Shown here: piece by piece, positions 13,570-23,308 of the stretch
How the letters are laid out: each line of letters opens with the position of its first letter
How positions within the stretch are numbered: the stretch's first letter is position 1
From: Flavobacteriales bacterium
GTDB lineage: Bacteria > Bacteroidota > Bacteroidia > Flavobacteriales_F > PHOS-HE28
Length of the DNA stretch: 64,000 nucleotides
Direction: 5' to 3'
Assembly: GCA_016713875.1 (NCBI GenBank)
Contig: JADJOI010000002.1
Span: forward strand, 124,001 to 188,000
Program-made: the position numbers and the translations under genes
The notes under the pieces: generated by a model
Databases searched by the model: none
Seen by the model: only the letters and a program-made list of their open reading frames with translations
What the model was told of the DNA's origin: nothing

Positions 13570-16257
13570 TCAGCTGCGGCAGATGGTGCAATAGGCGCTC
13601 TTCTGGCGATGGGCGAACACCGCTCCGGGATCGAACAGGTCTTGGATGAGCGATCCCAACGCCTCCTCGATCAGCGACAGGTCCTGCCGACGCACGATCG
13701 TTCGGTCGTTCAGGATCAGCGGCAGGCCTTTGACGGCCTCGGTGCTGCGCAGCGGACGCAGCTCGGCGGTCACCGCCGGGCATTCCGGGTCGTTGCGGAG
13801 CCACAGCCAGGCATAGGTCAGCAACTGCACGGCCTTGCCGTGGTCGGCCTTCAACGGACCAGGCAGGGTGAGCTCGAGATCGCGCGGGGCCACGCGACCG
13901 GTCTTCAGGTCCACGAGATGCACATGGCCATCGCGCCGGTCGATACGGTCCACGCGGCCGTGCAGGCGCACCAGATGCCGCTGGCCATGGGCGACCTCGG
14001 GCAGCTCGGCGGACAGAGGTGTCTCCAGGCCCAGAAGCGTGACGGCGGTGCCACTGCGCAGGCGCGCCACCTCGTGACGCACCGCTCGCTCGATCGCCTG
14101 CCGGGCCATTCCCAACTGAAGCAGCACGGGGCCTTCCTCGGCATGGAGCCCTTCCGGCATCCGGTCTTCGAGCACGCGCAAGGCCGCCGGAAGACCGGCG
14201 GATAGGGCGTCGGGCTGGATGATGCCCCCTACGAACGGGCCATAGAGGGACTCGAACACGGCGTGCACCAGGGTGCCCAGTTCATGGTCCTCCAGCGCGG
14301 CTGAGGGAGGTTGCTCCTCCTCGACACTCCACCCATGGCGGAAGACGAAGTTGAGCGGGCAGGTGAGCAGGTCGCTGAGCGCTGTCGGGCTGAATCCACG
14401 CTCGGCCTTGCGTTGGAAGCGATGCCGCAGCTCGGGCGTCATCGTCACGTGCAGGCGCGCGTCGGGGCGTCGCGGCATGGACGGACGCAGGCTGGACCGG
14501 CGCAGGACACCGGGAAGCTCGTGCTCGAGCTGAAGGATGAAGCGGCTGCGCTCCTGCTCCACATCGCCGCCCGAGACGTGCAGCAGGGTGATCTCCCGGG
14601 CGTGATGCAGCAGCCGCATGAAGGTGTGCGCCACCACGGTGTCGGTGTCGGCGCGGAGGGGAAGCCCGAGCGCGTGACGCAGTTCACCGGGGATGAAGCT
14701 TTGCGGGGGCTCGGCCGGAGGCAGGCTGCCCTCGTTGGCCCCCACGACGATCACCCGGTCATGATCCGTGGCCCGCGATTCCAGCATGCCCATCACCTGA
14801 AGGCCGGCCATCGGCTCGCCGCGCAGGTCCACGCGGGCCTGCCGCAGCAGGCGTTCCTCCAGGCCGAGCGCGCCCGCCTCTCCGGGCTGATGGCCGCTCC
14901 CGGCCAGGGCGGTGGCGGCCTGGCCGAGCACCTGTCCGATGCGTTGGGCCTGCTCCTGCACGAAGGGGTCGGGGTTCGCCAGCACCACCGCTTCCACTAG
15001 GGCCGTGCGGGCGGCCGTGCCTTCGGCCGATAGCGCGCGATGAAGCGCCAGAAGGACGGCATCGTCACCCTCCTGGAACAAGGCAGCGATCGGAAGGTGG
15101 GCACGGCGCTCGTTCGCCGTTCGCTCGCGCAGCTCGGTGATGGGCCGTGCATCCGCCCAGGCCGGATGGTCCAGAAGGGCCGAGAGTTCGCGGGTGCGCA
15201 CCGAGCGTCCATCGCTACCGCTGTGCAGGCGAGCATGTTGGACGAAGAGGCCGTGCAGGGGCAGCTGGGTCAGCGGAAGGCCCATGGTCACGTTCACCGG
15301 AGCGCAGGAGGCCGGAAGAAGGCTGAGGAAGGGCAGCAGGGTGTGCGGGTCGGCCAGCAGCACGCAGGTGCGCGCCCGTTCCTCCTCGCTCAGCTCGATC
15401 ACCTGTTCGACGGCGGCATGGACCATGGCCATCGTGTTGGGCAGGGCGATGGTGTGCGCCGAGGGTGGGTCATTCCCGATCCGGGTGCTGACGGGCAGTT
15501 CACCGGGACCGTGGCGCCCGATGGCACTGCGCAGGGCACGACCGGCCTCCTGCAGCGGGTCGTTCAGGTAATGGCTGTCGGCATCCCAGGCGAAGCGGGC
15601 GATGCCACGGTGCCGGAGCGCGTCCAGGACGCGATGCATCGCGGGAGAGAGCGCGTTGAGTCCGGCGCACCATACCCGCGTCCACGGCAGGGGGTGGGTT
15701 CCATCGGTGATGCGTGACGCCGCCGCGCGGGCGATGAGGCCGCGGGTGCCCGTACCGGCGGGCAACAGCCGTTCCTCCAGGCCCTGGTGCAGCCCGGCAT
15801 GGTGCGCCCAGTGGTGTGCCAGGCGCTGCTGGCCTTCGCTCAATGCGCCCCCCCTGAAGCTCCAGGCGTCGATCTCCTCGATGTGCCGCAGGTCACGGTA
15901 AGCGACCTCCCGGTCCAGCAAGTGCTCGTCCACCTCGTTCATGTCGTGCAGGGCCGTGGGGGCCCAACCCAGGAAGGTGTGGAGGTCGTCCGCTGCGGCG
16001 CCCTTCAGGTGGCGATGCACTGCGTGCATATCGAGCAGGGTGAGGTGGACGGGCTGTTCGCGCAGGCCGGACAAGCGTTCCAGGAAGCCGTCGGGCGTGA
16101 GCAGGTCGGGGCTCCAGAGCGGGGCTCCATGCGCGTGCGCCAGGTGCCGCTGGAGGTGAAGCCCCGCGCGCCGGCTGGGCAGCACCACGGCCACGCGCGC
16201 CAGGTCCGTGCCATGATCGTGCAGAAGCCGCTCGGCCAGGAGGCGCAGGAATGCCAT
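13570..16257 (-). CDS. AddB-like PD-(D/E)XK nuclease/inactivated helicase
   Basis: This 895-aa protein starts MAFLRLLAERLLHDHG; the frame is open 52 codons further upstream, but that part overlaps the divergent gene start. It has the AddB-type arrangement: a helicase-like N-terminal part with VVLPSRRAGLHLQRHL instead of a proper Walker A, a middle with VIVVGANEGSLPPA, and a C-terminal nuclease domain with HLVDLKTGRV. Cysteines at TCPLNFVF and in the C-terminal YCTIC fit an Fe-S-stabilised nuclease. The partner AddA-like gene is at 19174-22281, separated by a T9SS gene. Together they would process double-strand breaks for RecA. Confidence 0.85.
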   Translation of the reverse strand: MAFLRLLAERLLHDHGTDLARVAVVLPSRRAGLHLQRHLAHAHGAPLWSPDLLTPDGFLERLSGLREQPVHLTLLDMHAVHRHLKGAAADDLHTFLGWAPTALHDMNEVDEHLLDREVAYRDLRHIEEIDAWSFRGGALSEGQQRLAHHWAHHAGLHQGLEERLLPAGTGTRGLIARAAASRITDGTHPLPWTRVWCAGLNALSPAMHRVLDALRHRGIARFAWDADSHYLNDPLQEAGRALRSAIGRHGPGELPVSTRIGNDPPSAHTIALPNTMAMVHAAVEQVIELSEEERARTCVLLADPHTLLPFLSLLPASCAPVNVTMGLPLTQLPLHGLFVQHARLHSGSDGRSVRTRELSALLDHPAWADARPITELRERTANERRAHLPIAALFQEGDDAVLLALHRALSAEGTAARTALVEAVVLANPDPFVQEQAQRIGQVLGQAATALAGSGHQPGEAGALGLEERLLRQARVDLRGEPMAGLQVMGMLESRATDHDRVIVVGANEGSLPPAEPPQSFIPGELRHALGLPLRADTDTVVAHTFMRLLHHAREITLLHVSGGDVEQERSRFILQLEHELPGVLRRSSLRPSMPRRPDARLHVTMTPELRHRFQRKAERGFSPTALSDLLTCPLNFVFRHGWSVEEEQPPSAALEDHELGTLVHAVFESLYGPFVGGIIQPDALSAGLPAALRVLEDRMPEGLHAEEGPVLLQLGMARQAIERAVRHEVARLRSGTAVTLLGLETPLSAELPEVAHGQRHLVRLHGRVDRIDRRDGHVHLVDLKTGRVAPRDLELTLPGPLKADHGKAVQLLTYAWLWLRNDPECPAVTAELRPLRSTEAVKGLPLILNDRTIVRRQDLSLIEEALGSLIQDLFDPGAVFAHRQKSAYCTICRS

Positions 16258-16296
16258 CGGGGCGTGCAAATTAGCGGCGCGAACGGCGCCCCGGGC

Positions 16297-16539
16297 ATGC
16301 ACAGCGACTTTCCCCAGTACCGGCGTTCGGCCCACGGCACGAACTACTACCGCATCGATGCGGCGGACCGTTTCGAGGAGCTGCAGCTCATCGGCAGCAA
16401 GGTCCTTCGGCACACGGTGGAGGCCCGGGCCTATCCCGAGCGGGTGCGGGTGATGGACATGCTGTGCGGGTCGGACGGGGCCTACTTGCCGGTGTCCGTG
16501 AAGGAGTACGAGGCGGTGGCCGCCCGGTCCGCCGGCTGA
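16297..16539 (+). CDS. Conserved hypothetical protein, 80 aa
   Basis: The start MHSDFPQYRRSAHGTNYYRI was chosen over the long upstream open frame, which is antisense to the AddB-like gene. The protein is small, soluble and mixed alpha/beta, with FEELQLIGSKVLRHTVEA in the middle. This type of short FPQYRK-start protein occurs in other Bacteroidota as far as I recall. The function is unknown. It is divergent from the AddB-like gene by 39 bp. Confidence 0.7.
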   Translation: MHSDFPQYRRSAHGTNYYRIDAADRFEELQLIGSKVLRHTVEARAYPERVRVMDMLCGSDGAYLPVSVKEYEAVAARSAG

Positions 16540-16605
16540 ACCCGTTCCTCGTTCGATCGGTCCGTCCGAACAACCCGGGGGCTTACCTTGTCGTCATTCC
16601 CACAG

Positions 16606-18732
16606 ATGATGCGCACCCTGGTGCTGTTCGGGATCCTGTGCAGGGCCGCTCCGGCCCTGGCCACGCACATCATCGGTGGCGAGCTCTACTACGTGAATCA
16701 GGGGGGCGACAGCTACCTGTTCACCCTGCAGCTGTACCGCGACTGCGGGCCCAACAACGTCAACGGGACCGGTTTCGACGCGCAGGCCGAGCTGGGCATC
16801 TTCGATGGGTCGGGGACCTACCTGTTCTCGGAGTTCATCCCGTTCCCGGGCTCCACGCCGGTGCCCGTGGTGTTGAACAACCCCTGCCTCACGGCGCCGC
16901 CCACCATCTGCGTGGAGCAGGCGGAGTACAGCATCGTGCTCGATCTGCCGCCCATCCCGGGCGGTTACGTGGTGAGCTATCAGCGCTGCTGCCGCACGCC
17001 GAGCATCCTCAATGTGGCCAACCCGGGCGACGAGGGGCTCACCTGCACGGTGGCCGTGCCCAACGCCAACCAGACCGGGGCCAACTCCAGCCCGGTGTTC
17101 AACGCGTATCCGCCGATCGCGCTGTGCGTGGGACAGAACATGACCTTCGACCATTCGGCCACGGACCCCGACGGCGATCTGCTGGTGTACGAGCTGTGCA
17201 CCCCGTTCACCGGGGGTGATCCGTTCAACCCGCTGCCCTCGCCGCCTGCGGGGCCGCCGTATACGCCGGTGCTCTGGGCGCTGGGCTATTCGCAGGCCTA
17301 CCAGATGGACGCGAACCCGCCGCTGGCCGTCGATCCGGTCACGGGCCAGCTCACCGTGACGCCCAGCCAGGTGGGCAGCTACGTGGTGGGGGTGTGCGTG
17401 AAGGAGTACCGCGGGGGCGTATTGCTCAGCGAGGTGCGGCGGGACTTCCGCTTCGACGCGGTGCCCTGTGTGGTCACGATCCTCAGCTCCATCCAGCAGC
17501 AGCAGGTCTTTTGCGACGGCTACCAGGTGAACATGGTGAACCAGAGCATCGGCGGCAGCAGCTATTTCTGGGACTTCGGCGATCCGAACAGCAGCACCGA
17601 TACCAGCAGCCAGTTCGCACCCACCTACACGTACGGCGATACGGGCGTGTACAGCGTGATGCTGATCGTGAACCCCGGATGGCCCTGTGGCGACACCTCC
17701 TACGCTTCGTTCGAGATCTATCCACCGCTTCAACCGGCCTTCACACCGCCGCCCATCCAATGCCTGGGCGCAGGCGCGGTGCCGCTGACCGTCACGGGCA
17801 ACTTCACCGCACAAGCGAGCGTGTTGTGGGACCTCGGGCCCGGTGGGGCACCGCAGCAGATGAGCGGACCGACCATCGGAGCCACCTTCGTGCAACCGGG
17901 CGATCAGGTTATCACGGTCACGTTATCGGACCACGGCTGCACGGACAGCTACACGGACACCGTGGAGGTGTTCCCACCGCCGGTCCCGCTATTCACCACG
18001 GACACGATGGGCTGCCTGCCCCTGGAGGTGCGGTTCAACAACCAGAGCACCGCCTGGACGCCCATGAGCTACGCGTGGGACCTGGGCGACGGCACCACGA
18101 GCACGGACAGCCTGCCGGTGCATACGTACACCGTGGAGGGCCAGTACGATGTGCGGCTCACGGTGATGACGGACAGCGGGTGCATCGACACGGTGAGCCT
18201 CCTGCGCCCCGCAGCCGTTCAGGTATGGGTGCCGCCGACCGCAGGCCTGTACACCAGCACTCCGGTGGTGGATGTGCTGAACCCCGACGTGACGATCAAC
18301 GACGCCTCGGTGGATGCCGACAGCTGGCTGTACACGGTGGAAGGAAGCACCTTCACCACGCCCACCTTCACGTACGTGTTCCAGGAAGCGGGCACGTTCG
18401 AGGTGGTGCAGGTGGTGACGAGCGGACTGGGCTGCAGGGACACCACGAGCATCCGCGTGATCGTCACCGGGTCGCTGTTCCACGCACCGAACGCGTTCAC
18501 ACCGGACGGCGATGGCCTGAACGACCAGTGGCTGCCGGTGGTGATCGGGGCGCGCGAGTACGATCTGGCCATCTTCGACCGATGGGGCACGCGCCTCTTC
18601 CACACGCAGGACCCCAAGGCGGGTTGGGATGGCGCCGGGCTGCCGATCGGGGTGTACACCTACAAGGCGTGGCTGGCCGAGCACGGCCCCGAGCGCTACG
18701 AGTTCGTCGGTTCGATCACGCTGGTGCGCTGA
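16606..18732 (+). CDS. PKD-repeat secreted protein with type B (gliding-motility) C-terminal domain
   Basis: This 708-aa protein starts at MMRTLVLFGILCRAAPALA, a signal peptide. The frame opens at a TTG at 16588 that is more likely part of the promoter. After the signal come ATHIIGGELYYV and YRDCGP, typical of Bacteroidota adhesin-like proteins. PKD-type domains follow (SSYFWDFGD, MSYAWDLGDGTTS). The C-terminus is a T9SS type B sorting domain: FHAPNAFTPDGDGLND, FDRWGTRLFHT, GWDGAGLPIGVYTYKA and the end YEFVGSITLVR. It overlaps the convergent acetyltransferase gene by 17 nt. It is probably a surface adhesin. Confidence 0.9.
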   Translation: MMRTLVLFGILCRAAPALATHIIGGELYYVNQGGDSYLFTLQLYRDCGPNNVNGTGFDAQAELGIFDGSGTYLFSEFIPFPGSTPVPVVLNNPCLTAPPTICVEQAEYSIVLDLPPIPGGYVVSYQRCCRTPSILNVANPGDEGLTCTVAVPNANQTGANSSPVFNAYPPIALCVGQNMTFDHSATDPDGDLLVYELCTPFTGGDPFNPLPSPPAGPPYTPVLWALGYSQAYQMDANPPLAVDPVTGQLTVTPSQVGSYVVGVCVKEYRGGVLLSEVRRDFRFDAVPCVVTILSSIQQQQVFCDGYQVNMVNQSIGGSSYFWDFGDPNSSTDTSSQFAPTYTYGDTGVYSVMLIVNPGWPCGDTSYASFEIYPPLQPAFTPPPIQCLGAGAVPLTVTGNFTAQASVLWDLGPGGAPQQMSGPTIGATFVQPGDQVITVTLSDHGCTDSYTDTVEVFPPPVPLFTTDTMGCLPLEVRFNNQSTAWTPMSYAWDLGDGTTSTDSLPVHTYTVEGQYDVRLTVMTDSGCIDTVSLLRPAAVQVWVPPTAGLYTSTPVVDVLNPDVTINDASVDADSWLYTVEGSTFTTPTFTYVFQEAGTFEVVQVVTSGLGCRDTTSIRVIVTGSLFHAPNAFTPDGDGLNDQWLPVVIGAREYDLAIFDRWGTRLFHTQDPKAGWDGAGLPIGVYTYKAWLAEHGPERYEFVGSITLVR

Positions 18733-19177
18733 GGCGCATGGCGATGTGCGGAATGCCGTCCAGGTCGAAGACCTCGCCGTGCCGCGCGTACCCGTGGGCG
18801 GCATAGAAGCCCTCCAGGTGGGCCTGCGCGGACATGCGGCTGTCGATCCTGCCGTAGGTGCGCTGGAGCACGGTGAGCACTTCGCGCATCAGCGCGTGCC
18901 CGAGGCCGGTGCCGCGTTGTGCGCTGTCCACCACCACGCGGCCCACCGCCGGCAGACCGTCCTCGCCAGGCGGAAGGATGCGCGCGTAGGCCACCACCCG
19001 GTCCGATGCATCGCGGCCGATCACATGCAGGGCGCTCCGATCGCGGTCGTCCAGTTCGGGATAGGGACAGTTCTGCTCCACCACGAACACGTCGGTGCGC
19101 AGGCGCAGCAGCGCGTACAGGGTGTCCACGTCGAGCGCGTTGAAGGGGAGGGTCCGCCAGGTGACCGCGGTGCTCAT
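18716..19177 (-). CDS. ElaA-family GNAT acetyltransferase
   Basis: This 153-aa protein has the ElaA pattern: LYALLRLRTDVFVVEQNCPYPELDDRD near the N-terminus, the acetyl-CoA loop RVVVDSAQRGTGLGHALM, and FYAAHGYARHGEVFDLDGIPHIAM at the end. The substrate is unknown. The start at 19177 overlaps the stop of the upstream AddA-like gene (ATGA). Confidence 0.88.
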   Translation of the reverse strand: MSTAVTWRTLPFNALDVDTLYALLRLRTDVFVVEQNCPYPELDDRDRSALHVIGRDASDRVVAYARILPPGEDGLPAVGRVVVDSAQRGTGLGHALMREVLTVLQRTYGRIDSRMSAQAHLEGFYAAHGYARHGEVFDLDGIPHIAMRLSAPA

Positions 19178-22100
19178 GCGATGGGTTCGAGGGTTCCGGA
19201 GGCGAGGTAGAGCAACGCGCCGTGCACGGGTGATCCGGTGACGCTGCGCAGCACGTTCATGTACCCGCGCACCTGTTCGGCGTGGGCGGCGTGCGGATGA
19301 CCGGTCTTGATGTCGAGCACGCCCCAGCCGGCGGCGGCGCGCACCAGACGGTCGGGGCGCGCACTGCGCCCGTCGCTCAGGATCAAGGGCGTTTCGGTGA
19401 GCACATCGAGCCCCGGTCCGAACCACGGTGCGAGGTCCGACCGGTCGAACAGGGCCGAGAGCCGGGGCCGCCATTCATCACGGTCCTCCGGACGCAGGTC
19501 GCCGCAGGCCACGGCGGTGGTCAATGCCGCGTCGAGGTCCGCCGCCGTCCGCACCCGCGACAGCAGATCGTGCAAGGTTTGGCCGGTGATACGCCGTGCA
19601 TCCGCCCCGATGGGCGCGTCATCGCGCAGGGTGTCGCGCACCAGCAGCTGCACGCCACCACCGGGAGGCAGGGAGCGCAGCACCGGATCGTTGACCTGCT
19701 GTGCTGAAGATGCCCTCGCAGCGGTCCGCTCCCCGATGGTGAGCCCCGTCTCCAGCGTGCCGCCCAACGTCACCAGATGGACCAACAGGGCTTTGGTGAT
19801 CGCGTCGCCGTGTTGCTGGGGAACGGCGGCGTACAGACGCTGTTCCGGCCGGGTGAAGGCCACATAAAGTAGATCGAGCGCGTCCAGGTCCTGCATGGCC
19901 AGCTCGTTCTCGACGGCGGGGATCCCGGGGGCCTTGCGTCCCTTGAAGGTGAGGCGTGCGGTGGGGAGTTCGGGTGCCACATCACCGGGCGGGGTCCACA
20001 CGCTCGTGCCCTTGTTGCCGCTGCCGGACATCCTGGTGAAGGGTACGAAGACCACGGGGAACTGCAGGCCCTTGGCCTTGTGGATGGTCATCACCTGGAT
20101 GGCGTTCAGCCCGGCGGGGGCTGTGATGGATCGTTCCGAATAGCCCCGTTCCCAGTGGTCCAGGAATCCGGACGGGTCGTGACCATGGGCCTGCTGGTGT
20201 TCGCGCACGGCGTCCAGCAGCGCGTTGAGGAAGGCATCGGTCGCGGGGTCGAGGCCGCACCGTTCCACATGGCCCAGCACGCGGTCCAGGAGGGTGGCGG
20301 GGGGGCGTTTATTCGGGGGAAGGCAGGCGTTCAGGCGCTGGAGCGCGGTGCCGGGCGGTGCGTCCTCCGGAGGGTTGATGCGATCCATCGGCAGCACGCC
20401 GGCCGCCACGGCCGCGGCCAGGGCTTGCAACGCCGTGTGGTCGTCCGCCCGCCGATCCAGCCGCAGCAGCGACAGCACGAGGTCCACGGCCGCGTCACCC
20501 TTCAGGCGCAGACCGTCGGGGCTGATCACCGCGTGCCCGGCACGGCTTAGCGCGCGGGCCACTTGCGAACCCTGCGCACCGGTGCGCACCAGCACGGCGA
20601 TGTCTCCGGCGCGGTGACCGTCCTCCAGGCATCCGGCCACGCCGTGCAGCAACCAGGCTTCGATCCATGGCATCTCCTCCTGCTCTTCCTTCGTGACCGG
20701 CACTGCCTCCAGGCGCACGAGCCCGCCGGCAGGCTTGCGCGCGGTCTGCGCCTGTTCATCGTAGATGGGGCGCAGGGCCTCGGGCATCAGCGCGTGCAAC
20801 CGGTCGAACAAGGCGTTGTTGAACCCCACGATGGTGGCCGACGAGCGGTGGTTGTCGCGCAGCGGTTCGATCGGGACGGCGGAGGCCATCAGGAAGGCTT
20901 CGCGACGCGTACCGTCGGAAAGCTGGTCGCGCCCGTGCAGGGCGGGCAGGGCCTTGAACTGGCGGACCTCACCATTGCGCCAGCGATAGATCGCCTGCTT
21001 GGCATCGCCCACCAGCAGCACCGACCCACCGTTGGCCAGGGCGTTCTCCGCCAGCGGCAGCAGCGCGTGCCACTGCATCACCGAGGTGTCCTGGAACTCA
21101 TCGATGAGGAAGTGCTGGAAACGCTGGCCGAGGCGTTCGTACAGGAAGGGCACGGGCTCTTCGCGCACCACGCGTTCCACCGCGCGGGTGAGGTCTTGGA
21201 AGAAGGTGACACCATCCTCGTCCTTGGCGCTGCGCAGCGCATCGGACAGGGCGCTCATGGCGCCCATCGCCATCAGGTCGCGGCGGATGAGGAGCCGCAG
21301 CCAGTGGTCGGTGAAGCGGCCTTCCTCCTGCCAGCGCTGCACGGTCGTAAGGACCTGCTCAAGCTCCGGGGCCAGGCGTTGCAGGGCTTCGCGTGCCGAG
21401 GCGGAGGCCTTGCCGCTCCACCACACGCCCGTGGCCAGTGGCTTCCCCGCGTTGGTGCCCACCTCGAGCGGGTCGTCCTTGAAGTCGGCCAGCTTCGTTA
21501 GAACGGAATGGAATCCCTTCGTGGTGTTCGCCAGGTCCGCAGCCTCCAGCTGGGCGGCGGCCAGGGCGTCCAGGGCGGTGCGGCCCAGGGTGCGGGCCTC
21601 CTGGCGGAAGTCGCGGATCGCGGAGCGCAGCGCCGCATCGGTGAGCAGCAGCGTTCCGGCGCTCACGGCGGCGAGCTGCTCCAGGTGGCGTACGCTCTCC
21701 TCGTCGTCGAGCATCTTCACCAGCTCGGAAAAGGGGGCGGCCGGGTTCCACCGCGCCTCGTCCTCCACCAGACGGCTGCACGCGGCCACCAACACCTCGG
21801 TGAGGGCGGGGTCGCGGCCGGCAGCCTGCAGCAGCAGGTCCACCGCACGGTCGCGGTACCACTGCTGGTCGGTGGTCATGCGCAGCTCGTGGTCCAGTTG
21901 AAGGTCGCGCGCGAAGGGGCGCACCAGGCGGCGCACGAAGGCGTCGATGGTGGTGATCGAGAGGTCGGACCAGTGGTGCAGCATGTGGCGCAGCACGGTG
22001 TGGGCGTGTGCGGCCGCGGCATCGGGTGCAAGACCGTGCGCGCCCCGCAGGGCGTCCAGCAGGTCGGCGATCCGGGCGTCGTCGTGCGTGCGGTCGGTCA

Positions 22101-22281
22101 GCGACCGCAGGTAGTGCAGCACCCGCTCCTTCATCTCGCCGGCGGCCTTGTTGGTGAAGGTCAGCGCCAGGATCCCGCGGTAGGCCGTGGGCCGGTCAGG
22201 CCGCAGGGCCAGCACCAGGTAGCGCTTCACCAAGGCGTGGGTCTTGCCCGAACCGGCGGAGCTGTGCAGCACCTGGAACAT
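19174..22281 (-). CDS. AddA-like UvrD helicase-nuclease
   Basis: This 1035-aa protein starts MFQVLHSSAGSGKTHALVKR, with the Walker A loop at residues 8-15. It has FTNKAAGEMKERV (motif Ia), DEFQDTSVMQWHAL (Walker B), LLVGDAKQAIYRWR (motif III), IHKAKGLQFPVVFVPF (motif V), LLYVAFTRPEQRLYAA (motif VI) and a C-terminal RecB-type nuclease with GVLDIKTGHP and QVRGYMNVL. It fits the helicase-nuclease subunit of an AddAB-type exonuclease with the gene at 13570-16257. The 13-codon upstream extension was rejected because the Walker region normally lies at the extreme N-terminus. Confidence 0.92.
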   Translation of the reverse strand: MFQVLHSSAGSGKTHALVKRYLVLALRPDRPTAYRGILALTFTNKAAGEMKERVLHYLRSLTDRTHDDARIADLLDALRGAHGLAPDAAAAHAHTVLRHMLHHWSDLSITTIDAFVRRLVRPFARDLQLDHELRMTTDQQWYRDRAVDLLLQAAGRDPALTEVLVAACSRLVEDEARWNPAAPFSELVKMLDDEESVRHLEQLAAVSAGTLLLTDAALRSAIRDFRQEARTLGRTALDALAAAQLEAADLANTTKGFHSVLTKLADFKDDPLEVGTNAGKPLATGVWWSGKASASAREALQRLAPELEQVLTTVQRWQEEGRFTDHWLRLLIRRDLMAMGAMSALSDALRSAKDEDGVTFFQDLTRAVERVVREEPVPFLYERLGQRFQHFLIDEFQDTSVMQWHALLPLAENALANGGSVLLVGDAKQAIYRWRNGEVRQFKALPALHGRDQLSDGTRREAFLMASAVPIEPLRDNHRSSATIVGFNNALFDRLHALMPEALRPIYDEQAQTARKPAGGLVRLEAVPVTKEEQEEMPWIEAWLLHGVAGCLEDGHRAGDIAVLVRTGAQGSQVARALSRAGHAVISPDGLRLKGDAAVDLVLSLLRLDRRADDHTALQALAAAVAAGVLPMDRINPPEDAPPGTALQRLNACLPPNKRPPATLLDRVLGHVERCGLDPATDAFLNALLDAVREHQQAHGHDPSGFLDHWERGYSERSITAPAGLNAIQVMTIHKAKGLQFPVVFVPFTRMSGSGNKGTSVWTPPGDVAPELPTARLTFKGRKAPGIPAVENELAMQDLDALDLLYVAFTRPEQRLYAAVPQQHGDAITKALLVHLVTLGGTLETGLTIGERTAARASSAQQVNDPVLRSLPPGGGVQLLVRDTLRDDAPIGADARRITGQTLHDLLSRVRTAADLDAALTTAVACGDLRPEDRDEWRPRLSALFDRSDLAPWFGPGLDVLTETPLILSDGRSARPDRLVRAAAGWGVLDIKTGHPHAAHAEQVRGYMNVLRSVTGSPVHGALLYLASGTLEPIA

Positions 22282-22491
22282 GGGGTTCGAAGGTAGAAGG
22301 CCGGGGTGTTGAAGGGCCACGGAGCAGTGGTCAAATTGGAAGGAGGACCATGGATGAATAGAACAAGATGGAAGACGACCTGACCAAAGTGATGGTCAAC
22401 GCCTTCCCACGAACCGCACCACCCGGCCAGCCGTTCCAGGTAGGGATCCCTGAACGTGACCAAGCTCACCCTCCGCAGCCCGGTACCGTCA

Positions 22492-22499
22492 TACATTTG
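22492..22499 (+). promoter_or_regulatory. -7 box TACATTTG before the MbnP-like operon
   Basis: Perfect match to TANNTTTG, 56 nt before the MbnP-like start, in the 274-bp divergent region with the AddA-like gene. An inverted repeat TGACCA-N6-TGGTCA (22381-22398) lies about 100 bp upstream. Confidence 0.5.
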
Positions 22500-22555
22500 A
22501 GCGCCAGGCAACGGACCGCTGCCCGAAGGCATCCATTCACCACACCCGAACGCCC

Positions 22556-23308
22556 ATGCTCCCCATCTTCCGCACGACCGCGCTGCTGACCGTCCCGGCC
22601 GCCCTGCTGGCCGGCTGCCACAAGCCTTATAATGTGGATGGCCCCGAAGGCCACGTTCGCCTGAAGGTGGAGGCCACCTGGCAGGGGCAGCCGCTTCAGG
22701 CCGGGCAGGTGAACCTGAACGTGAGCAACTACCGCACCCAGGTGGAGGTGCTGAAGCTGTACCTCGCCGAACTGCGCTTGACCGGACCGGGCGGCGCATC
22801 CGCGCTGACGGACATCGCATTGTTCGACGCCCTCAATGGAGGGGACAGCGAGGTGTACACCGCCGAGGCCGGCAGTTACAGCGGCCTGCACCTGGGCTTG
22901 GGCGTGCCGCAGGACCTGAACACCTCCGACCCCGTGCTCTATCCGGTGGGTCACCCCCTGAGCGTGAGCAACGGCACCTATTGGACCTGGGCCACCGGCT
23001 ATCGCTTCGTGATGTTCGATGGCCGGTACGACACCGATCCGAACAGCACCGGTGCACCGATGAGCCTGTTCTCCATCCATACGGGCATGGAGCCCTGCTA
23101 CCGGGTGCGCGACCTGGACTTCGCCGCGCCATTCACCGTGGTGGGGGGCGACACCACCGAGCTGGTCCTTCGCTTTGAGGTGGACCGGTTCTTCCATGAC
23201 AACGGGGTCGTGATCGACCTGGCCGTGGACCATCAGGCCCACGGGGACAACCTGACGCTCGCCATGCGCTTCACGGACAACGTGGTCAACAGCATCGTGG
23301 TGGAGTGA
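22556..23308 (+). CDS. MbnP-like copper-binding family lipoprotein
   Basis: This 250-aa protein has a lipoprotein signal (lipobox LLAGC, Cys at about residue 21). The body matches the MbnP family by layout: YLAELRLTG, SDVYTAEAGSY-like LxLGxPxDLN block, YWTWATGYRFVMFDG, FSIHTGMEPCYR and a C-terminal His/Asp segment. In methanotroph MbnP a Trp is oxidised to kynurenine by the di-haem partner MbnH to make a copper site. The Trp pair in YWTWATGY is the candidate here. Its stop overlaps the start of a di-haem enzyme gene, which supports the pairing. Confidence 0.82.
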   Translation: MLPIFRTTALLTVPAALLAGCHKPYNVDGPEGHVRLKVEATWQGQPLQAGQVNLNVSNYRTQVEVLKLYLAELRLTGPGGASALTDIALFDALNGGDSEVYTAEAGSYSGLHLGLGVPQDLNTSDPVLYPVGHPLSVSNGTYWTWATGYRFVMFDGRYDTDPNSTGAPMSLFSIHTGMEPCYRVRDLDFAAPFTVVGGDTTELVLRFEVDRFFHDNGVVIDLAVDHQAHGDNLTLAMRFTDNVVNSIVVE

